From NCBI GenBank assembly GCA_030037575.1, contig JASHRB010000612.1, positions 1-14,913 on the forward strand: a stretch of 14,913 nucleotides of DNA, written 5' to 3'. The notes under the pieces are model-generated. The model ran no database searches. It was not told the origin of the DNA and saw nothing but the letters and a program-made list of their open reading frames with translations. This DNA comes from Candidatus Sulfotelmatobacter sp. (GTDB lineage Bacteria; Acidobacteriota; Terriglobia; Terriglobales; Acidobacteriaceae). Position numbers and translations under genes: made by a program. Positions 1-4,853 of this stretch are shown here, one piece after another (position 1 is the stretch's first letter; each line of letters begins with the position of its first letter).

Positions 1-1154
1 CTGTAGGAGCGCAGCAGGATGAGATTGCTGTTTAGGGTGGCGTGGGCGGTGTCGACGTCGCTGAAGACCTGGGTCTGTGCCGCCTCGCGCAGTCGTTGAT
101 TGCGCGCGATGTCCAGCTTGGTATGCAGTTTGTTGCCCTGGTTGCGGTCGAAAATGCGCAGCGGAACGCTCACGTCCACGCCAAAATAAAAATCGATGGG
201 AGGGTTGCGGCCCACGTCGAAGCTGATCGTCGGGTCGGTCGATCCGTTGGCCACCGCCAGCTTGTAGTTGGTTTTCGCTTGCTCCACCGATTGCACCGCG
301 GCTTGCAAGTCCGGCCGGTTGTCGAGCGCGATCTGCCGGTAAACATCCAGGGGATCGAGCTGATCGTTGAAATCGAACGTCCCTTCCACCTCGAACTGGT
401 CGATGGGCGTGTGGTCGTTCATCAGCGTCAGCATCTGGATTTTTTCCGTCCGCAGATTCACTTCCGCCGTCTGCACGTCCGATTCATATTGCACGCGCTG
501 CAACTCCAGGCGGTCGAGATCGATCTGCGCGATATCTCCCGCGGCAAAACGGTCGCGGCTGATCTTCAGCACGTGGTCGTAATAGTCGAGATTCTGTTTT
601 GAAACCTCGAGCACCGCCTTGGCCTCGAGCACCTGCACGAATGCGCTGCGCAGGTTGAAGAGCAACCCGCGCTGCAGATCGTTCTGCTGTGAAACCGCAA
701 TTGCGGTTGCTTGCTGGGCGCTCTCGGTTCGCAACTGCCGTTTGTGGGCGCGCTCGTATAGAAAACTCACCGTAGCCGAGGGCAGCAGATAGGCAAACGG
801 CCCGTGGCTCGGCCCCACATTGAAGGGATCGATCTGGTCCGAGAGCAGGGTCAAATCCGGATTGGGCCGCAGGTGGGCCGTGATCTCGTCCGCCTGTAAT
901 TCGCCGATGTTCAGCTTCCCCGCCAGCAGCGTGGGATTGTTCAATTCCAGCCGCTCTTTCACTTCCTCCCACGTCCACACTTTAGGCGCGGACGGCGGTG
1001 AACTCTGCGGCGGAGTTTGCCCGGCCAGCAGTGAGGGCCGCCAATCGGACTGGGGCTGCGGTGTTGTTTGCGCGGCCGACACGGTCGACACGGCGCACAC
1101 CGCCAGCCACCGGCAACCGCACCGCCACAATTTTTTTCGCATCAAGAACTTCAT
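1..1154 (-). CDS. TolC-family outer-membrane efflux protein (3' end outside window)
   Basis: Reading the minus strand from the ATG at 1154 gives an open frame of 384 codons that runs off the window start, so the C-terminus is missing. It begins with a basic stretch (MKFLMRKK) and a hydrophobic export signal ending near VSAAQ. A proline-rich linker and the typical start of an outer-membrane efflux domain follow (WTWEEVKERLELNNPTLL). Further on are long helical segments with the internal-repeat phrasing of TolC/CzcC proteins (ALDNRPDLQAAVQSVEQAK, then GVDVSVPLRIFDRNQGNK). Such proteins form the trimeric outer-membrane channel of RND or ABC efflux pumps; the substrate cannot be told from this gene alone. 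A GGAG lies about 6 nt before the chosen ATG; a second ATG at 1142 is possible. The gene follows the small membrane protein at 1280-1697 on the same strand, so an efflux operon continuing beyond position 1 is likely. Confidence 0.9.
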   Translation of the reverse strand, partial: MKFLMRKKLWRCGCRWLAVCAVSTVSAAQTTPQPQSDWRPSLLAGQTPPQSSPPSAPKVWTWEEVKERLELNNPTLLAGKLNIGELQADEITAHLRPNPDLTLLSDQIDPFNVGPSHGPFAYLLPSATVSFLYERAHKRQLRTESAQQATAIAVSQQNDLQRGLLFNLRSAFVQVLEAKAVLEVSKQNLDYYDHVLKISRDRFAAGDIAQIDLDRLELQRVQYESDVQTAEVNLRTEKIQMLTLMNDHTPIDQFEVEGTFDFNDQLDPLDVYRQIALDNRPDLQAAVQSVEQAKTNYKLAVANGSTDPTISFDVGRNPPIDFYFGVDVSVPLRIFDRNQGNKLHTKLDIARNQRLREAAQTQVFSDVDTAHATLNSNLILLRSY

Positions 1155-1279
1155 CCGGAACTCCGCTCGTGCCGAGTCCGCGACACTCACGCTCGGAAAA
1201 TGATTTTTTAAAATGAACTTTTCCGCCGGCGGATTTGGTATTTTTCCGTCGGCTAAAAAGTGGTTCGGCTAACTGAGAC

Positions 1280-1697
1280 TCAGGCGAGGAGACAGCAGGG
1301 AGGGGCGCGGCCGGCATGAGAATCATCCGTGCCGGCAAGAGGAGAGACCGTAACCCTAGAAACTTCGAGCCGTCCAAGTTCGGAAAGCGCGAGCCAGCCT
1401 GTCGCCGCAATCGCCGGCGGCGCTTCCAGGCGGTTGACCCAAGAAGAGTTCTTCCCGGCTGGGGCCTGCCGCACCGCCTGCTTGCTGGCGGAAGACTCTT
1501 CCATTTCGGCGCGCATGACGTGCAGATCGTCGGAAGCCGAAATCACCGGAAATAGAAGGACCAGCACGCATCCCAGCGCCAGCAGGGATTGCACAGAAGT
1601 GATCCGGCGCGCCGGGCGCGCCGGGGCATCGCGCCGGAACAGCCAGTACGCCGGCAGAACCAGCAACAGCCAGGCGACGTTGAGCAGCAATTCCATG
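1280..1697 (-). CDS. Small membrane protein upstream of the efflux channel gene
   Basis: I do not recognise a named family. From the ATG at 1697 the protein is 138 residues. It has a hydrophobic helix at residues 1-17 (MELLLNVAWLLLVLPAYWLF), a short basic stretch RRDAPARPARR, and a second helix near residues 34-52 (LLALGCVLVLLFPVISAS). A polar, probably periplasmic tail beginning DDLHVMRAEMEES follows. An earlier in-frame ATG at 1729 would add 11 residues; neither start has a convincing Shine-Dalgarno. The gene lies 125 bp upstream of the TolC-family gene on the same strand. Similar small two-helix proteins sit next to metal or drug efflux operons in Acidobacteria as far as I recall, so a role as an accessory or regulator of that pump is a guess from position. 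A mobile element has inserted 80 bp upstream of this start. Confidence 0.65.
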
Positions 1698-1767
1698 CTT
1701 AATGCCGGACCCGCGAAGCAGAGAACCATCAGTGTTGCAGAAACTTCAATTTCAAGTCAACATGACC

Positions 1768-1776
1768 ACGGTTATG
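1768..1776. repeat. Left target-site duplication
   Basis: The 9-mer ACGGTTATG abuts the left terminal repeat and is repeated exactly at 4815-4823 just outside the right terminal repeat. Nine bases is the typical IS1-family duplication length. Confidence 0.85.
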
Positions 1777-1802
1777 GGTAGTGGTGCTTTAGCGTGGAGA
1801 TG
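1777..1802. repeat. Left terminal inverted repeat of the element
   Basis: This sequence begins GGTAGTGGTGCTTTAGCGTG. Compared with the reverse complement of 4789-4814 it matches in 20 of 26 positions, with identical outer 8 bases and an identical AGCGTGGA inner block. Confidence 0.85.
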
Positions 1803-1813
1803 AAGGGAGGCAG

Positions 1814-1838
1814 TAAAAAGCCTGCCAGACGGCAGGCT
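1814..1838 (-). terminator. Rho-independent terminator of the cargo operon
   Basis: On the minus strand an 8-bp perfect stem (AGCCTGCC / GGCAGGCT) with a 4-nt loop is followed by a run of five T. It lies 56 bp downstream of the stop codon of the third cargo gene and within 40 bp of the element's left end. It should end the cargo transcript, and should also stop read-through toward the efflux genes. Confidence 0.75.
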
Positions 1839-1862
1839 AGATGGCGCAAACAGGAAAAGTTA

Positions 1863-1882
1863 GGTAGTGTCCTATTAGCGTG
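1863..1882. repeat. Second, internal terminal-repeat-like sequence
   Basis: GGTAGTGTCCTATTAGCGTG matches the first 20 bases of the left terminal repeat at 15 positions, in the same orientation, 86 bp further in. The conserved outer GGTAGTG and inner TTAGCGTG blocks are both present. It may be a relic of an earlier element end or an alternative end for a shorter unit; there is no copy of the 9-bp target duplication next to it. Confidence 0.55.
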
Positions 1883-1893
1883 TTGCCGATTCT

Positions 1894-2583
1894 TTATGCC
1901 GTCGGCGCCACTAGGCGCGAGTTCATTTGCGCCATCAGCTTCTCGAATTCCTCAAGGGCAAAAAGATGATCCTTGGTCGGAAAAGCTGACTTGCTCCAAA
2001 ATTGATTGAGATCAAAGTCCACTCCGAGTTTCCGTTCCACTACTAAGCCGGGTGGTTTATATGAGCTACGGGAAAAATCGAACAAGAACCCCATTCCGTT
2101 CAGTTCGAACGGCGGCATTTTATGCCTCTCAAAAAGCCGATCCAGCGTCTTGCAGAATGCGTTGACTAGGGGATCATTGGCGGGGAACGGATTGTTCATC
2201 TCTACGGTTAGCTCGCTAACGTACTGTTTTTTGATTACTGATGGAATAACCAGACCGTACCGACTCGCCCCAGAGCGCAGTACGTCTTCAAGGAACAAAT
2301 CTCCCTTTTCAGTCGATGCCCAGGTCTCTGCTATCAACCCATCGTTGTAAATGGAAAAGTTAACCGCTATGGAGTCGGTGTCCGTCTGAAATTCTCCAGT
2401 TGTGAACAGAAAACTTTTCTTCTCCTTGTCGATATCGGACAGCGACTTAGGAAAGTTTGTAAAGGAGTATTTCTCGCCTAGCCACAGGAGTGCATCTGGA
2501 AAAATGCTTTTTCCACCAGGGTTCAATTGATTCGTATCGAATAGCCAAATAGACCTAGCGAGACCTACACTGAGGAGTTGCAT
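1894..2583 (-). CDS. Unrecognised cargo protein, third gene of the toxin-antitoxin-like operon
   Basis: The 229-residue product starts MQLLSVGLARSIWLFD and has no signal peptide or membrane helix, so it is probably cytoplasmic. I cannot assign a named domain. The N-terminal part is strand-rich (SIAVNFSIYNDGLIAETWAST), a middle part reads YGLVIPSVIKKQYVSELTVEMN, and the C-terminal third includes ELNGMGFLFDFSRSS and ends in an acidic helix (FALEEFEKLMAQMNSR). The ATG at 2583 lies only 5 nt after the stop of the antitoxin-like gene, so the two are almost certainly cotranscribed and perhaps translationally coupled. I have an unverified memory of similar proteins following this kind of XRE gene elsewhere, which would make it a conserved third member rather than random cargo. 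A terminator lies 56 bp downstream. Possible roles are a co-regulator, chaperone or effector, but nothing in the sequence decides this. Confidence 0.8.
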   Translation of the reverse strand: MQLLSVGLARSIWLFDTNQLNPGGKSIFPDALLWLGEKYSFTNFPKSLSDIDKEKKSFLFTTGEFQTDTDSIAVNFSIYNDGLIAETWASTEKGDLFLEDVLRSGASRYGLVIPSVIKKQYVSELTVEMNNPFPANDPLVNAFCKTLDRLFERHKMPPFELNGMGFLFDFSRSSYKPPGLVVERKLGVDFDLNQFWSKSAFPTKDHLFALEEFEKLMAQMNSRLVAPTA

Positions 2584-2588
2584 AATAT

Positions 2589-3200
2589 TTATCCTACTCG
2601 GAGCAAGCGGAGGCGCACATTATCTCTGTCCGGTGGTATGCGAACGTTGGCGAGATCAGCAGCCCCTTCTGATTTTTCCGCGCATTGATTTTCGGCGTTG
2701 TCGATGGGCTGTGAAGGAATTGACCCCATGGCCGTAGGATTTCCGAATTCTTCTTTAAATGTTGGGATGCTGTAAAAATCCTCGGTCAGTCCTTTGTCCG
2801 TGAACGGTGTTCCAGTCATCCAGTCGAGAAAGCGACTGAATGGCACAAACCACACCACTAATGCCACATCACAAGTCGCGGCTATCTTCTTGAGTGTTGT
2901 CAGCGAATGCTTGCCGTAGTTAGGGTTCTCTAGTCGTGCCGATACATTGTTTTGGTGCTTGATCCCTAGTTTCGCCGCGAATTCTCCCTGCGTCCATTGT
3001 TCCTTGCTTCGCAGAGATCGAATCTGGAAGGCGATGCTTTTGTCCAAGTGGGATTCTACAAACTTGGCCCTCGCTTCTTTACCCCTCCGTAGGCGCAGCA
3101 ATAATGCTAGGCGCGATATTAAACTTGTGGACTGACGCTTCGTTTCGTCGGAAGAGTTGTTCTGCTCTCCATTTTGCGCGGGATTTGCCTTCAATATCAT
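2589..3200 (-). CDS. XRE-family HTH protein, probable antitoxin and autorepressor
   Basis: The product is 203 residues if it starts at the ATG at 3200. A basic N-terminal region (LISRLALLLRLRRGKEARAK) precedes an XRE/Cro-type helix-turn-helix at about residues 56-113, visible as IAFQIRSLRSKEQWTQGEFA, then KLGIKHQNNVSARLENPNYG and SLTTLKKIAATCDVALVV. The C-terminal part is polar and probably contacts the toxin. The open frame continues upstream to 3344. I chose 3200 because AAGG lies 9 nt before it; ATG 3209 is an alternative. Either start overlaps the end of the toxin-like gene by about 120-130 bp, an unusually long out-of-frame overlap, and no usable start exists after the toxin stop. In HigBA systems the toxin gene comes first and the HTH antitoxin represses the shared promoter; the two palindromes upstream of the toxin gene are the likely binding sites. 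Confidence 0.82.
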   Translation of the reverse strand: MILKANPAQNGEQNNSSDETKRQSTSLISRLALLLRLRRGKEARAKFVESHLDKSIAFQIRSLRSKEQWTQGEFAAKLGIKHQNNVSARLENPNYGKHSLTTLKKIAATCDVALVVWFVPFSRFLDWMTGTPFTDKGLTEDFYSIPTFKEEFGNPTAMGSIPSQPIDNAENQCAEKSEGAADLANVRIPPDRDNVRLRLLRVG

Positions 3201-3507
3201 TCTTCTCATCCTTGTCTGTTCCGTGAAGGAACGTATAGGAATGGCTATCTGGGAAACCTTTCCATCCGTAGATTCGATAGAACGACACCCCACTTTCGGT
3301 AGATACATCATCTGCTCTGAGTTCTGATATGCCGCCTTCGCCAATTAAGGGGTCGAACTCAGGGCGACCCCAAAGGCCCATCGGCAAGCTGGAAAGATGT
3401 AAAAGCAAATTCAAGATTTCATCCTGTGCATTGGGATGTAGGCCGTTGTACCAGTCCAACACCACACGACCTTCAGCAACCACTTCAATAGCGAAAAAAC
3501 TATTCAT
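3079..3507 (-). CDS. RelE/HigB-like (Gp49 family) toxin candidate
   Basis: The product is 142 residues, within the range of HigB/Gp49-like proteins, which are ribosome-dependent mRNA interferases of the RelE fold. The family pattern is recognisable: an N-terminal helix region (GLHPNAQDEILNLLLHLSS), then WGRPEFDPL and GISELRAD, a strand with SFYRIYGWKG, and the strand-plus-helix SYTFLHGTDKDEKNDIEGK followed by a basic helix (SRAKWRAEQLFRRN). Usual members read LLHGFxKKxxKTP at that place; here the basic residues are partly replaced by acidic ones, so catalytic activity is not certain. The ATG at 3507 is preceded by the AT-rich operator region and has only a weak ribosome site. The gene overlaps the HTH gene and heads the operon, the order expected of HigBA rather than RelBE. 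Confidence 0.78.
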   Translation of the reverse strand: MNSFFAIEVVAEGRVVLDWYNGLHPNAQDEILNLLLHLSSLPMGLWGRPEFDPLIGEGGISELRADDVSTESGVSFYRIYGWKGFPDSHSYTFLHGTDKDEKNDIEGKSRAKWRAEQLFRRNEASVHKFNIAPSIIAAPTEG

Positions 3508-3526
3508 TTAGACCATACCATAAAAA

Positions 3527-3538
3527 TGATATATATCA
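3527..3538. promoter_or_regulatory. Operator palindrome 1
   Basis: TGATATATATCA is a perfect 12-bp palindrome, 20 bp upstream of the toxin-like gene's start codon and overlapping its likely promoter. It shares its half-site with the second palindrome. Confidence 0.6.
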
Positions 3539-3559
3539 AAATTATTTCTTGCTAATTAA

Positions 3560-3575
3560 ATATCATTTATGATAT
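3560..3575. promoter_or_regulatory. Operator palindrome 2
   Basis: ATATCAT and ATGATAT form 7-bp inverted arms separated by TT. The site is 33 bp (three helical turns, centre to centre about 35 bp) from the first palindrome, a spacing compatible with cooperative repressor binding on one DNA face. Confidence 0.6.
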
Positions 3576-3647
3576 ACATAATGGCGATGAACAAAAAGGC
3601 CAACGAATTCAACCTGTTAGGGGAACCCGCTGGCCGATTACCTTTGT

Positions 3648-3722
3648 GGGGCTATTGTGACGGAAAGGCGGGCATCGCTGTGACAAGCAGGCCCGTTGTC
3701 GGTTCAATTCCGACTAGCTCCA
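3648..3722 (+). ncRNA. tRNA-like structure in the transposase leader
   Basis: The 75-nt segment has the length of a tRNA. Its ends pair as a 7-bp acceptor stem (GGGGCTA with TAGCTCC, one G-U) followed by a discriminator A. A canonical T arm is present: 5-bp stem GTCGG/CCGAC around loop TTCAATT, which fits the TTCRANY consensus including flanking GG and CC. T stem and acceptor stem are directly adjacent, giving the normal 12-bp coaxial helix. The middle 43 nt do not fold as a standard D arm plus anticodon arm. What is seen is a 5-bp stem CGGGC/GCCCG enclosing 17 nt with a possible GCT/AGC inner helix. No CCA is encoded. It could be a divergent or decayed tRNA, a tRNA mimic acting in the element's own regulation, or chance; I consider a functional aminoacylated tRNA unproven. 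Confidence 0.45.
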
Positions 3723-3794
3723 CTATTTACTAATTCTCCCCGCCAGCGGTTCCAGCCGCCAACGGGGAACGTCCTCGGGTATGAGCCAAGGACA

Positions 3795-3808
3795 GGGTTT
3801 GGAAACCC
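3795..3808 (+). repeat. Perfect small hairpin upstream of the transposase
   Basis: GGGTTT and AAACCC form a 6-bp perfect stem with a GG loop, immediately before the inverted repeat over the start codon. It lacks an adjoining T run, so it is not called a terminator. Confidence 0.4.
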
Positions 3809-3811
3809 GCT

Positions 3812-3855
3812 GTCATTTTGGCGCTATGGCCCGAAGAAAGCAAGGCCAAAATGAC
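3812..3855 (+). promoter_or_regulatory. Inverted repeat covering the transposase start codon
   Basis: GTCATTTTGGC (3812-3822) and GCCAAAATGAC (3845-3855) form a perfect 11-bp inverted repeat with a 22-nt loop. The transposase ATG at 3851 lies inside the right arm, and the AAGG ribosome site (3842-3845) touches its edge. In an mRNA that starts upstream, this stem would hide the start codon. Sequestered starts of this kind are known to protect IS10 and IS50 transposases from being translated from read-through transcripts. Confidence 0.6.
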
Positions 3856-4804
3856 GTGCCACAATTGCCGTACCCAGATGGTGAAAGCCGGATTCTATGG
3901 AGCGAAGAAAGTGCAACGGTGGAAGTGCCAGCAATGTAACAAGCGATTCTCCGAGCCGCAGCCGAAACCCTTCGGCCAAGACGTGCGACTCCCCATGGAG
4001 AAGGTTTCGATGATTCTCCGCTGTCTCGCAGAAGGAAATTCTGTGCGTTCAACCTCGCGTCTCTGTGACGTTGAGAAGCGAACTGTGCTGAATCTGCTTA
4101 AGACGGCGGGTGATGCGTGCGAGCGGTTCATGGAGCGAACTCTGCAAAATGTTCCAGTGAAAGAATTGCAACTAGATGAGTGCTGGTCTTACGTGCTCAA
4201 GAAAGAAGGCCCCAAGCACCCAACTGAGGCGAACGATGATTCGATTGGCGACCCGTACATTTACATTGCCCTATCTGGCGAAAGCAAGCTCGTATTGGCG
4301 TGGCATCTCGGGAAACGTGACAGGGAGAACACGTTCACTTTCGTCGAAAAGGTTCGCAGTGCGACAGCAGATTGCAAGTTCGACATTTCGACCGATGCAT
4401 GGCCCGCGTATGTCTCGGCTATTGACCTACAACTCGGAGATCGCGCTAATCACGGCGTTGTCGTTAAGGTCTACGACAAGCCAGAAGAAGGCCGCGAACG
4501 TTACAGTCCGGCAGTTTCGTTACTGTCGAAAAATCAGTCGGAAGCCGGAAACCCTGATCTAAGCCGCGCCTGCACATCGCACGTAGAGCGCAAGAACGGC
4601 TCATTGCGCCAATGGTGCCGAAGGCTTACAAGGCTCACCTACGCATTCTCCAAGAAGAAAGAGAATCTGCGTGCAGCGCTGGCATTGCATTTCTGGTATT
4701 ACAATTTCGCGAGAATCCACGGTGCCTTGAGGGTGACACCAGCACAAGAAGCGCAAGTCAGTGACCACATCTGGAGTTTCGAGGAGTTGATGTCCACGCT
4801 ATGA
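3851..4804 (+). CDS. IS1-family-like transposase, InsA-InsB-type domains in one ORF
   Basis: The 317-residue protein catalyses movement of the element. An N-terminal zinc ribbon (C3, C6, C26, C29 within MTCHNC...WKCQQC) resembles InsA. A helix-turn-helix follows at about residues 50-95 (SMILRCLAEGNSVRSTSRLC). The DDE catalytic region then has D109 in LQLDECWSY, D182 in ISTDAWPAY and E246 in SHVERKNGS, followed by the family signature RRLTRLTYAFSKKKENLRAA and a conserved C-terminus (WYYNFARIHGALRVTPAQEA). Classical IS1 needs a frameshift to fuse InsA and InsB; here the fusion is continuous. I use the ATG at 3851 because AAGG lies just before it and the zinc ribbon begins there; an in-frame TTG at 3818 would add 11 residues. 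The stop codon lies inside the right terminal repeat. The gene appears intact. Confidence 0.9.
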   Translation: MTCHNCRTQMVKAGFYGAKKVQRWKCQQCNKRFSEPQPKPFGQDVRLPMEKVSMILRCLAEGNSVRSTSRLCDVEKRTVLNLLKTAGDACERFMERTLQNVPVKELQLDECWSYVLKKEGPKHPTEANDDSIGDPYIYIALSGESKLVLAWHLGKRDRENTFTFVEKVRSATADCKFDISTDAWPAYVSAIDLQLGDRANHGVVVKVYDKPEEGRERYSPAVSLLSKNQSEAGNPDLSRACTSHVERKNGSLRQWCRRLTRLTYAFSKKKENLRAALALHFWYYNFARIHGALRVTPAQEAQVSDHIWSFEELMSTL

Positions 4805-4814
4805 CCCCACTACC
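4789..4814. repeat. Right terminal inverted repeat of the element
   Basis: Its reverse complement begins GGTAGTGGGGTCATAGCGTG and matches the left repeat in 20 of 26 positions. It overlaps the last codons and the stop codon of the transposase. Confidence 0.85.
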
Positions 4815-4823
4815 ACGGTTATG
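4815..4823. repeat. Right target-site duplication
   Basis: ACGGTTATG directly follows the right terminal repeat and is identical to 1768-1776. The target itself contains a short tandem (GGTTATGG twice within 4817-4832). Confidence 0.85.
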
Positions 4824-4853
4824 GCGGTTATGGGGCGGCCGCGGTGGTGGTCG

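Larger units (their letters stand above)
3508..3580. promoter_or_regulatory. AT-rich divergent promoter/operator region of the element
   Basis: This 73-bp stretch is strikingly AT-rich. It contains two related palindromes, TGATATATATCA (3527-3538, perfect) and ATATCAT-TT-ATGATAT (3560-3575, 7-bp arms). Both are built from the half-site TGATAT/ATATCA, as expected for a dimeric XRE repressor. The minus strand offers TTGATA (3539-3534) as a -35-like box for the toxin operon. The plus strand offers TTGCTA (3549-3554) with TATACA (3573-3578) 18 nt later, overlapping the second palindrome. Binding could therefore repress the cargo operon and also the rightward transcript leading to the transposase. 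Promoter boxes are by eye. Confidence 0.65.
3581..3850 (+). other. Structured non-coding leader between the operator and the transposase
   Basis: The 270-bp leader holds, in order, the tRNA-like segment (3648-3722) and a nested hairpin with outer stem CCCCG/CGGGG (3738-3742 with 3763-3767) and inner stem GCGG/CCGC (3746-3749 with 3756-3759). Then come a GTCCT/AGGAC pairing, the perfect hairpin GGGTTT-GG-AAACCC (3795-3808), and the arm of an inverted repeat that reaches into the transposase start. A 50-codon open frame (3581-3733) runs through the tRNA-like segment, but nothing else supports it as a gene. Such dense pairing suggests RNA-level control of transposase expression; this is inference. 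Confidence 0.5.
1777..4814. mobile_element. IS1-family-like element carrying a toxin-antitoxin-like cargo operon
   Basis: The element is bounded by terminal inverted repeats at 1777-1802 and 4789-4814 that match at 20 of 26 positions; both begin GGTAGTGG when read inward. A perfect 9-bp direct repeat ACGGTTATG flanks it on both sides, the size of target duplication usual for IS1. It encodes one transposase (plus strand) reaching into the right repeat, and a minus-strand operon of three genes that is not needed for transposition. Simple IS1-type elements are 0.7-1.3 kb, so about 2 kb here is cargo and leader. The cargo looks poorer in GC than the flanking chromosome, which fits transfer. The matched target duplication argues that this whole 3038-bp unit moved as one event. 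Confidence 0.87.

Noticed and set aside
3581..3733. A 50-codon open frame (MAMNKKANEF... ending SIPTSSTIY) reading through the tRNA-like segment
   Set aside because: It begins right after the promoter region but has no ribosome site, and its end (VVGSIPTSST) is the kind of peptide that results from translating a tRNA T arm. More likely a by-product of the RNA structure.
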